A DNA stretch of 64,000 nt from Vibrio xiamenensis (GTDB lineage Bacteria; Pseudomonadota; Gammaproteobacteria; Enterobacterales; Vibrionaceae). This document shows, piece by piece, positions 43,296 to 50,733 of the stretch; the first letter of the stretch is position 1, and each line of letters begins with the position of its first letter. The notes below the pieces were generated by a model, which ran no database searches, had not been told where the DNA came from, and worked only from the letters and a program-made list of their open reading frames with translations. The position numbers and the translations under genes were made by a program. The stretch spans positions 1 through 64,000 of the forward strand of contig NZ_FNDD01000026.1 in assembly GCF_900100015.1 (NCBI RefSeq). The letters run 5' to 3'.

Positions 43296-44291
43296 ATGAA
43301 ACGCAGAATTTCCCTCGCAACGTCATTACTACTCGGTCTAGCAAGTTTATCGCTCGCACAGGCAGATCAATTGGAAGTGCACGACCCCACCATGGCGCGC
43401 GACCACGGCACCTACTACGTGTTCAGCACAGGCCCGGGCATCACCGTTTATTCCTCGCCGGACATGGTGCATTGGCGCTATTCCGATCGGGTCTTTGCCA
43501 CCGAACCGGACTGGGCAACTGACGTAGCACCCGATTTTGATGGTAATTTATGGGCGCCCGACATCGTCAAACAGAACGGTAAATACTACCTCTACTATTC
43601 GGTGTCGGCGTTTGGCCAAAATACCTCTGGGATCGGCGTTGCAACCAATGCCACCCTCAACCCTAAAGCCCGCAACTACCAATGGGTCGACCAAGGCATT
43701 GTGATCCAATCTGACCCAGACCAAGATAACTGGAATGCCATCGACCCTGCGGTGACTCGCGATGAAGATGGCACGCCGTGGATGGCATTTGGCTCGTTTT
43801 GGGGCGGTTTGAAACTGGTGCGACTCAACCCCAATCTTACCAGCGTGGCCGAGCCTCAAGAGTGGTATGACTTGGCCACGCGCCCGGGCGTCACCTACAA
43901 TCCGATCGAAGCGGCGTTTATCTTCAAAAAAGGTCCGTATTACTATCTTTTTGCATCGTTTGATTTCTGCTGCCAAGGCGTAGATAGCACCTACAAAATC
44001 ATGGTTGGCCGTAGCCACAATATTCAAGGTCCGTATTACGATAAAGATGGCGTATCGATGTTGGAAGGGGGTGGCTCACTGGTACTTGGCGGAAATGATG
44101 ACTGGGCGGCGCTGGGTCATAACGCGGTTTACACCTTTGGTCACAAAGATTATATGGTGTTCCATGCCTACGAAACCGCCGATGACGGCATCCAAAAATT
44201 ACGTATTTTACAAGTGCATTGGCGCGATGGTTGGCCGGAGGTTAACGAAGAAGATCTCAATACCAACACCACCGTGTTGCTGGAAGATTAA
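43296..44291 (+). CDS. GH43 endo-1,5-alpha-L-arabinanase, copy 2
   Basis: 331 residues, the same length as its neighbour, with its own signal peptide and the same motifs (HDPTM, AIDPAV, IEAAFIF, FDFCCQG). The catalytic acids are kept. Note AAF replaces APF after the catalytic Glu. A 278-base gap separates the copies, so each may have its own promoter. The pair suggests dosage or different substrate preference. A terminator follows. Confidence 0.88.
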   Translation: MKRRISLATSLLLGLASLSLAQADQLEVHDPTMARDHGTYYVFSTGPGITVYSSPDMVHWRYSDRVFATEPDWATDVAPDFDGNLWAPDIVKQNGKYYLYYSVSAFGQNTSGIGVATNATLNPKARNYQWVDQGIVIQSDPDQDNWNAIDPAVTRDEDGTPWMAFGSFWGGLKLVRLNPNLTSVAEPQEWYDLATRPGVTYNPIEAAFIFKKGPYYYLFASFDFCCQGVDSTYKIMVGRSHNIQGPYYDKDGVSMLEGGGSLVLGGNDDWAALGHNAVYTFGHKDYMVFHAYETADDGIQKLRILQVHWRDGWPEVNEEDLNTNTTVLLED

Positions 44292-44321
44292 CAGCAAACG
44301 GCGAATAGCCACGATGCCCAA

Positions 44322-44345
44322 AGGCGAGCAATGCTCGCCTGTTTT
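44322..44345 (+). terminator. Terminator after GH43 copy 2
   Basis: AGGCGAGC-AAT-GCTCGCCT followed by GTTTT. Confidence 0.85.
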
Positions 44346-44365
44346 AATCCCGCGTAAGCTAAAGG

Positions 44366-44944
44366 TTAATCCGCATAACCACTGCCGATAGCGCGAAACG
44401 GCATATTTAGGCCAAGCTCAGGGACTTGTAACCCCACCCACGCCGGAAAGGTATTGCTATTTGGCCCGGGGAAAAGCGTGTATTGATTAGCCCAAGGGTA
44501 ACGCGCAATAGCCGCTTCAATCTTAGGAATCAACTTTGCAGCTTGCGGCCCCTGAAGCGAAAGAATTTTTTCTGGTTTAGCACCGTACCAGTAACGATCC
44601 GGGGTTGCTGTCGTGTAGTGAGAAAGCGCCGGTTGACCGCGACCCACTCGCCATCCCACCACCTCATACACGGTATATTCACTGGCATTGTTGGCTTTGA
44701 CCGCCAACCAAGAATGCACCGCAAACCAGCCTCGCCAACCAAACGCATCCGCGGCGTAAAATTCGATCACCGCTTGCTGGTTGACGGCTGGATCTGGCGC
44801 AATACCTGCCGGTTCTCGACTTGCGGTGCGCCAATCGGTTTTACTGCATCCGCCAAGCAGCATAATGGCCGCCAACATGGCAGCGGTTAAGCATCGGCTC
44901 CAATCAGGTTTCGCTTTGACATCATGTTTGATGCTTTGACGCAT
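44366..44944 (-). CDS. DUF3750 family lipoprotein
   Basis: 192 residues from the ATG at 44944 (MRQSIKHD), with GGAGAG nearby. A lipobox LLGGC (Cys about 34) follows a hydrophobic stretch. The pattern DWRTASREPAGIAPDP, GWRGWFAVHSWLAVK and VYEVVGWRVGRGQP is the DUF3750 family as I recall it, whose function is unknown. The H-W pairs hint at an enzyme-like or binding fold. It is transcribed together with the LysR gene (45881 to 44997, then 52 bases to this start) or from its own promoter. Confidence 0.75.
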   Translation of the reverse strand: MRQSIKHDVKAKPDWSRCLTAAMLAAIMLLGGCSKTDWRTASREPAGIAPDPAVNQQAVIEFYAADAFGWRGWFAVHSWLAVKANNASEYTVYEVVGWRVGRGQPALSHYTTATPDRYWYGAKPEKILSLQGPQAAKLIPKIEAAIARYPWANQYTLFPGPNSNTFPAWVGLQVPELGLNMPFRAIGSGYAD

Positions 44945-44996
44945 ATGTGCTCTCCGTGCTTCATCTTTTATTACCCTAACAAAATAACCATAGGTT

Positions 44997-45881
44997 TTAA
45001 TCCCGCGCTTTGTTATTTTGCAGCGCATCCGCCAATGCCTGAACACAGGCGTCGTAGCGAACTTGGTCATTTTTCACCAAATACAGTGAGGTCACGCGGC
45101 TCATACTCGCCTGACTGGAAATCGGTTGAAGCTCGCCACTGGCGAGATGGGTTTGAATTTCGCTTTCTGGTAACCAACCACAGCCAAGATTGTTGACGAT
45201 GGCATCAATTGCCGACGGCAACGAGGTAAAAAACCACGACTCTTGATATTTGGTTGGCGAATGGGCCGCTTGCTGATGGTGACGATCCACCACTTGAATC
45301 ATCGGAAAGCGTTTCAGTTGCGAGGCGCGTAGATGCTCTGCCGAGCGAAATATGTCGTGATTGCGATGCGCCACCAGCATAAATTGCACATCGGTTAGAC
45401 GCGCTTTTTCAACCTTAGCGTTATGATCAAGGCTTATCACATACACATCATCATTCGCCTGATCGAGCATAATCCGCCCTTCGTCGCGCACCGTCTCTTT
45501 AAGGTGAATATGAGTATTAGGATATTGTTGATTGAATTGCTTGAGCGCGGCAAATAGCCAAGCTTTAGGATACAAACTGTCGACCACCAGATTGATCACC
45601 GCACGTTCACCTTGTTGAATCGACTGCGCTTTAAGCTCTAAATCCTGCCAGCCATCAAGCAGCAAACTGGCTTGCTCAAGCAGCGCGCGCCCTTCTTTGG
45701 TTAAGATGAGTTTTCGCCCTTGTAGTTCGAGCAGTTCAATGCCAAGGCGCTGCTGAAGTTGATTCAGTTGATAACTGATGGAAGGTTGGCTGCGAAACAA
45801 TTTGTCTCCGGCTTTCGCAATGCTGCCCTCTTCCACCACACTGCGCAGCAACTGCCACTGCTCTAACGTGGAATGAAACAT
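44997..45881 (-). CDS. LysR-family regulator, divergent from padC
   Basis: 294 residues from MFHSTLEQW (ATG 45881, GAGGG upstream). The N-terminal HTH (VEEGSIAKAGDKLFRSQPSISYQLNQLQQRLGIELL) is LysR type and the remainder is a substrate-binding fold. Back to back with the phenolic acid decarboxylase, so it probably activates padC when hydroxycinnamic acids are present (inference). The 130-base gap is AT-rich. Confidence 0.85.
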   Translation of the reverse strand: MFHSTLEQWQLLRSVVEEGSIAKAGDKLFRSQPSISYQLNQLQQRLGIELLELQGRKLILTKEGRALLEQASLLLDGWQDLELKAQSIQQGERAVINLVVDSLYPKAWLFAALKQFNQQYPNTHIHLKETVRDEGRIMLDQANDDVYVISLDHNAKVEKARLTDVQFMLVAHRNHDIFRSAEHLRASQLKRFPMIQVVDRHHQQAAHSPTKYQESWFFTSLPSAIDAIVNNLGCGWLPESEIQTHLASGELQPISSQASMSRVTSLYLVKNDQVRYDACVQALADALQNNKARD

Positions 45882-46011
45882 AACACCCTCATAAACATCA
45901 AATAATTTTATATTTAACATCAAAAATGGCGACTTTTACATAAAAATAATAAGGGTATAGTAACTTCATCGGCCAAATAAATGGCTGTTAAATTTTTCTA
46001 AGGAGTTGATT

Positions 46012-46512
46012 ATGTTTGATAAACAAGATTTAAGCGGCATCGTTGGTAAACATCTGGTTTATACCTACGACAACGGTTGGAATTACGAAGTGTATGTCAA
46101 AAACGATCACACCATGGACTACCGTATTCACAGCGGCATCGTGGGTAATCGTTGGGTAAAACATCAAGAGATCTATCTGGTGCGCGTCGCTGACGAGGTG
46201 TACAAAATCTCTTGGACCGAACCAACCGGTACCGATGTGAGCCTGATCATTAACTTGGCAGACAAAGTGTTCCACGGCACGATTTTCTTCCCTCGTTGGA
46301 TCATCAATAATCCAGAAAAAACCATCTGTTTCCAAAACGATCATATTCCGCAAATGGAAGCGTATCGTGAAGCAGGCCCGGTTTACCCAACCGAAGTGAT
46401 CGACGAATTTGCCACTATCACCTTTGTACGTGATTGCGGTGAAAATAACGAAGACGTTATCAACTGCCCAGCCAGTGAACTACCAAAAGATTTTCCGAAT
46501 AATCTGTTGTAG
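46012..46512 (+). CDS. padC: Phenolic acid decarboxylase
   Basis: 166 residues from the ATG at 46012, with AAGGAG eight bases upstream. LSGIVGKHLVYTYDNGWNYEVYVKN, MDYRIHSGIVGNRWVKHQ and IFFPRWIINNPEKTICFQNDHI are typical PadC segments, including the Tyr/Arg/Glu residues near the active site. It decarboxylates ferulic, coumaric and caffeic acids to vinyl phenols. Ferulate is esterified to arabinose side chains in plant walls, so it fits the arabinanases nearby. Confidence 0.95.
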   Translation: MFDKQDLSGIVGKHLVYTYDNGWNYEVYVKNDHTMDYRIHSGIVGNRWVKHQEIYLVRVADEVYKISWTEPTGTDVSLIINLADKVFHGTIFFPRWIINNPEKTICFQNDHIPQMEAYREAGPVYPTEVIDEFATITFVRDCGENNEDVINCPASELPKDFPNNLL

Positions 46513-46583
46513 AACGCGAAAAAAATTGTAGAGCACGAAACTCGTCCTACCCATTACGAATTCATACTAAGACCTTAAACGAT

Positions 46584-46612
46584 AAAGGCGAGCGATTAAG
46601 CTCGCCTTTTTA
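46584..46612 (+). terminator. Terminator after padC
   Basis: AAAGGCGAGC-GATTAA-GCTCGCCTTT then TTT; it may also serve the convergent ProC-like gene. Confidence 0.85.
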
Positions 46613-46644
46613 TGTGGAAGAATGATTGGAGATTGCTTTGATGA

Positions 46645-47412
46645 CTAACGCTTTTTGCGTAACTGATTCAACACGTCATCGCTGGCGTTCTGCCACGCCT
46701 CAAATGCGCCCGCATTTTGCAAAAAGTGGCGACCTTGCTCGGTAAAGGTGCCCGGCGTTGAAATGGATTTACCTAAGTCTTCCAGGCTCCAGTCAGGATG
46801 TTCCCCGGCATAGGCGGCGCAATCGCGTAAATTGCCCAGCACCAATGCTCGCGCGTCATGGCTCTCTAGCCCTTGTTTTTCTAGCCAAGACTGCATTTGG
46901 CTGGCCAGAAAGTAATACCAGCCGTTCATACACATACTCACCGTTGCCACTTGGTATTCCGCCTCAGTATTCAGCGCCACCAAATCACCAAGCGGCGCAA
47001 ATAGCGCTTCAGCATCGGCATTTTTCGGCGCCATAATCACAGTGCTACTATTCACTTCCGCCGCGTAATTCAGCATGGCGCGTACACAGTTTTGATGGCC
47101 AAACAGCTGCTGAGTATCTGACAGCGAATAGCCCGCCACCAGCGATACCACCAGTTGCTCCGAGCTAAAAGTGACTTCGCGGCTTAGCTCATCAAGCGAT
47201 TCAGGGCGCACACCAATAATCACGATTTCGGATTTGTCCACCACCGCCTGGTTATCGGGCATGATTTCACATGGGAATTCACTGGCTAAGCGTTGGGCGC
47301 GGTCAAAATTGCGTGGCGATAAATACACCCGCGCCAAATGGTTGTGTTTGAAAATACCCGCGACGATTTTCTCGCTGAGCTCACCCACACCTAATATCCC
47401 TATTCTCTTCAT
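46645..47412 (-). CDS. Pyrroline-5-carboxylate reductase-like oxidoreductase
   Basis: 255 residues from the ATG at 47412, with GAGGA upstream. The N-terminal Rossmann motif is GILGVGELSEKIVAG (G-x-G-x-x), followed by IVIIGVRPESLDEL, SLVAGYSL and RAMLNYAAEV, the ProC-like layout. However the C-terminal helix domain differs from true ProC (no DEVTSPGGTT-type motif; it reads ISTPGTFTEQGRHFL). So it may act on another imine or keto acid. Probably a paralogue. Confidence 0.75.
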   Translation of the reverse strand: MKRIGILGVGELSEKIVAGIFKHNHLARVYLSPRNFDRAQRLASEFPCEIMPDNQAVVDKSEIVIIGVRPESLDELSREVTFSSEQLVVSLVAGYSLSDTQQLFGHQNCVRAMLNYAAEVNSSTVIMAPKNADAEALFAPLGDLVALNTEAEYQVATVSMCMNGWYYFLASQMQSWLEKQGLESHDARALVLGNLRDCAAYAGEHPDWSLEDLGKSISTPGTFTEQGRHFLQNAGAFEAWQNASDDVLNQLRKKR

Positions 47413-47548
47413 ACCATCCTCTTGCTCGGCAAAATCGCGCATTCAATGCGCTGTCATCGTTTGATTTTTGTTATTTGATTGATGACCTTAACAAACTCCG
47501 CCAACGCTGTCATATTCAAAACGCATCAAATCGGCGCGAAACAGCGCT

Positions 47549-48673
47549 TCAATCAATCGATGCGATTTTACTTTGCTCTTGTGGCTGTGACTGTGGCTGC
47601 TCGGATTCTTGCTTCGGCTCGCTTGATGGCAGCTTGGTTCGGTCTTTCGCCACCACCCACTGCTGCGACAGCCAGTAATACGGCCACCCGTTGCGATGCG
47701 GCGCGGTGCAGTTGAGGCGATGACGACCCGCGCTCATCGGCGCATCAGGCTGAGTCACAAAAGTGGTTTTGTTCTCCCAGTCCACTTTCAGTGATTGCCC
47801 ATCGAGATAGCATTGCAGATGAGGATAGTAAACATACTTTGAGGGCATCACTGTCACTTTAAGCTCCGGCTGTGGATTGAGCGTTTGCGGACTTGGCAAC
47901 TGAGCGTAATCCAGTGGCAGTGGCTGAGCACTGATTTTGTGACGCAGCGCTTTTGGTGTGGCATAGTTCCCCGCCGCATTAAAGCGCGGTAATGCTTGCC
48001 AATCGGAGACCACATCGATAGAACCCGACTGCTGACCGAACGCAATGTAGCCTTGCTGTTTCATCCAAGCTTTAAGGTCATTGTTATACTCGCCGTATGG
48101 GTAAGCGAACAGCGTCGATGTTTTGCCGATTTGCTCGCTGATGCGCAAGCCCGCTGCGGTGATATTTTGTTTGGTGGCTTCAAGCCAGTCGTCATCGCTA
48201 AAGGCATTTTTCACCAAATGGGCGTGATCAACGCTGTGGTTCGCAATCGTCACGCCATTGGCTGACATCTCTTTGAGCTGCGCCCAACTGCAGTAATCCG
48301 GGTAGTGGTGGTCGATAGGTTTAGTCACCACAAATACCGTAAATGGCAGTTTGCGTTTTTTTAGTTCCGGGTAAGCCGTATTGCACACTGAGGCAAAAGC
48401 ATCATCAAAAGTTAACGCCAAGCTTTTTTGTTTCAGCAATTGACCATTTTTGATTTGCGTAACCGCCTGTTCTAAATCGACGATCTGATAACCTTTGGCT
48501 TTAAAGTCATCTAACTGAGCGAGAAAATCGGCGACTTTGGTTGAGGTGGTAAACGGGGTGTCATCGGCAACATGATGATAAAGAAGCACATTTAACGGGT
48601 AAGCGGATACAGAGCCACTGACTAGTAGCAACAACAGTGAAGTGCGCGTTAACGCGGCCTTTTTATTCAACAC
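47549..48673 (-). CDS. Exported polysaccharide deacetylase (NodB domain)
   Basis: 374 residues from a GTG start at 48673 (GGGAG upstream). A hydrophobic signal (LLLLLVSGSVSA) leads into PLNVLLYHHVAD, the NodB domain: LALTFDDAFASV (Asp pair), NHSVDHAHL (HxxxH) and FAYPYGEYN. A C-terminal beta-like domain and a Pro/Gln/Glu-rich tail (SSEPKQESEQPQSQPQEQ) follow. It removes acetyl groups from N-acetyl-hexosamine polymers or a related polysaccharide at the cell envelope. The upstream TTG/ATG starts lack a site. Confidence 0.85.
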   Translation of the reverse strand: MLNKKAALTRTSLLLLLVSGSVSAYPLNVLLYHHVADDTPFTTSTKVADFLAQLDDFKAKGYQIVDLEQAVTQIKNGQLLKQKSLALTFDDAFASVCNTAYPELKKRKLPFTVFVVTKPIDHHYPDYCSWAQLKEMSANGVTIANHSVDHAHLVKNAFSDDDWLEATKQNITAAGLRISEQIGKTSTLFAYPYGEYNNDLKAWMKQQGYIAFGQQSGSIDVVSDWQALPRFNAAGNYATPKALRHKISAQPLPLDYAQLPSPQTLNPQPELKVTVMPSKYVYYPHLQCYLDGQSLKVDWENKTTFVTQPDAPMSAGRHRLNCTAPHRNGWPYYWLSQQWVVAKDRTKLPSSEPKQESEQPQSQPQEQSKIASID

Positions 48674-48712
48674 ATCGATCTCCCGCCCTAACTGGACTTG
48701 GTATTGACCCAC

Positions 48713-48995
48713 TTTGCGTGCGCCTTACTACAAACAACTCAGACTCACCCTCTTAGAATAACCGTGTGCTCACCATCAAAGCGTAGAACACAAACTTAAC
48801 TAGCAAGAGGATTGATAATATAAGTGCTTGATTCTAAGACGGCACACCTGCGTGGCAATGTTGACGGGCCTAAAAAGCCGACCTCATTCCAATTCCGCAT
48901 TCTGCTGGTTTTACCACTAACAAAAAACGCGAGCTCGAGGCCCGCGTTTTTTGTCTTGATGATCAAAGCGTTCAACTTTAGGTTTGGACTCAGCG
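48713..48995. other. Gene-free region before amidohydrolase end
   Basis: No ORF supported; it contains the terminator at 48922-48952 and otherwise nothing recognisable. Confidence 0.4.
48922..48952. terminator. Terminator after amidohydrolase gene
   Basis: AAAAAACGCG and CGCGTTTTTT arms around a GC-rich loop; T-runs on both strands. Confidence 0.8.
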
Positions 48996-50402
48996 TTACA
49001 ATACTTCCTCGCCGCTGTCGATAACCGTCTTACGCACCACATCGGTAAACTGAATCGCTTCATCCCGAATGGCATCTTCATCAACGGTCAGCATTTGACG
49101 GTCTTGCATCAATATTTTGCCATCAACAATCGTGTGGCGAACATTGCCAGCGTTGGCAGAATACACCAGCGCTGAATATGGGTTGTACATCGGCACCATA
49201 TTTGGCGCTTTGGTATCAATCACAATGACATCCGCAAGCTTGCCCACTTCCAGCGAGCCAATCTTATCTTCCATATGCAGTGCTCTTGCCGCGCCCATGG
49301 TCGCCATGTCGATCACTTTCACTGGCGGCATCGCCGCGCGGTCATGGTTAACCAGTTTGTGCACTTTGGCGACTTGATTAAACTCATCAATGATACTTAA
49401 TCCGTTGCCAGACATCGGCCCATCAGTGCCTAAACCAATTCGCACGCCTTGGTCATACATTTTCAGCGCTGGCGATACACCTTTGGCTGATTTGATGTTC
49501 GCGCTCATGTTATGGGCAACGCCCATGTCACTTTGTTTGACCAATTCAATGTCTTTGTCATCCACCAAAATCATGTGTGCGCCCACCAAATGCTTATTCA
49601 AAGCGCCAATGTCATGCATATATTGGACTGGGCTTTTACCGCCGCTGCGCTCAGCGATTTTCTCTTGCTCACGATGCGACTCCGCCAAATGCGTTAGCAC
49701 CGGCACATTATATTGCTCCGACAATTTAGCGACTTTCTGCAACGTTTCAGTGGTGTTGGTGTACGGGGCGTGCGGCGCAAACGCCGGAGTAATACGCGGA
49801 TGATGGCGGTATTGCTGAATGAATTTTTCCGCGTAGGCGATACCCTCATCGGCGTTCTTGGCATCTGCAACCGGAAATTGAATCACACTTTCACCTAGCA
49901 CCGCGCGCATGCCGATTTTGTCGACGGTTTTGGCGACTTCATCTTCGAAGTAATACATATCGGCGTAAGTCGTGACTCCACCTTTAACCATTTCGACATT
50001 GCCTAAGTTGGCGCCGATACGCACCATATCCCGTGACACTAATTTGGCCTCAAGCGGGAAAATATAGCGGTGTAAACGATCGGGTACGTCATCGGCGAGA
50101 GAGCGAAATACCGTCATAGACACGTGAGTGTGGGTATTAATCAGCCCTGGCATTACGATATCGCCGTCAACATCCAGCGACTGAGCCGCTTGATAACGCT
50201 CGGCGAGAGAGCGGTCACCCACCGCGACGATTTTGTTGCCTTTGATTGCCAAGCTACCATGTTGATACACCGATTTATCGGCGTTCATGGTGAGAATTGT
50301 GGCGTCGTTAATCAGAAGATCCACCGCTTCCTTGGCGTAACTTGGAGCAGCGATGCTCGCCGCGCTTAAAGCCAGTGCCACAACAGAGTGTCGAAAAGTC
50401 AT
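48996..50402 (-). CDS. Exported amidohydrolase (ATZ/TRZ, MtaD-like)
   Basis: 468 residues with a signal peptide (MTFRHSVVALALSAASIAAPSYA). The metal-dependent hydrolase motifs are NTHTHVSM (HxH), THLAESH and GTDGPMSG, and the barrel ends in KLADVIVID. Cytosolic relatives deaminate S-adenosylhomocysteine, methylthioadenosine or chlorotriazines. A secreted copy is unusual and suggests a periplasmic deaminase for a nucleoside or amide. A palindromic patch (CCAAGCGTTTGG) lies upstream at 50450. Confidence 0.85.
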   Translation of the reverse strand: MTFRHSVVALALSAASIAAPSYAKEAVDLLINDATILTMNADKSVYQHGSLAIKGNKIVAVGDRSLAERYQAAQSLDVDGDIVMPGLINTHTHVSMTVFRSLADDVPDRLHRYIFPLEAKLVSRDMVRIGANLGNVEMVKGGVTTYADMYYFEDEVAKTVDKIGMRAVLGESVIQFPVADAKNADEGIAYAEKFIQQYRHHPRITPAFAPHAPYTNTTETLQKVAKLSEQYNVPVLTHLAESHREQEKIAERSGGKSPVQYMHDIGALNKHLVGAHMILVDDKDIELVKQSDMGVAHNMSANIKSAKGVSPALKMYDQGVRIGLGTDGPMSGNGLSIIDEFNQVAKVHKLVNHDRAAMPPVKVIDMATMGAARALHMEDKIGSLEVGKLADVIVIDTKAPNMVPMYNPYSALVYSANAGNVRHTIVDGKILMQDRQMLTVDEDAIRDEAIQFTDVVRKTVIDSGEEVL

Positions 50403-50733
50403 TTTGCGTCCATTTCAATGCAAGTAAAGACCTCACACTAGCATTGACGCCAAGCGTTTGGAATACGTCAAAAAACTTTAACATTTACCGTACAATCAGC
50501 CACATAGATAAAGCATCTTGCAACTTAATCCTCTGCGGCATATCGATTTATGCCACCAATTTGTTATGCCTTAGAGCCCCTCATCGTCAGAATATTCGCC
50601 AACGATTATCGCTAACCATTGTGCCAAGCTATTGCGTGGCTCACATCACAGCCGCTACGGCTGTGCTATCACTAATACTTGTCAAACCAACTAGATAGTC
50701 GCCGAAATATCACTGCCTGATCGGGAGCAACCC
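50403..50733. promoter_or_regulatory. Divergent region between amidohydrolase and dehydrogenase genes
   Basis: No ORF supported. CCAAGCGTTTGG (50450-50461) is an inverted repeat nested in GACG...CGTC, the only structured element I see. It may be a regulator site for either gene. Confidence 0.35.
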
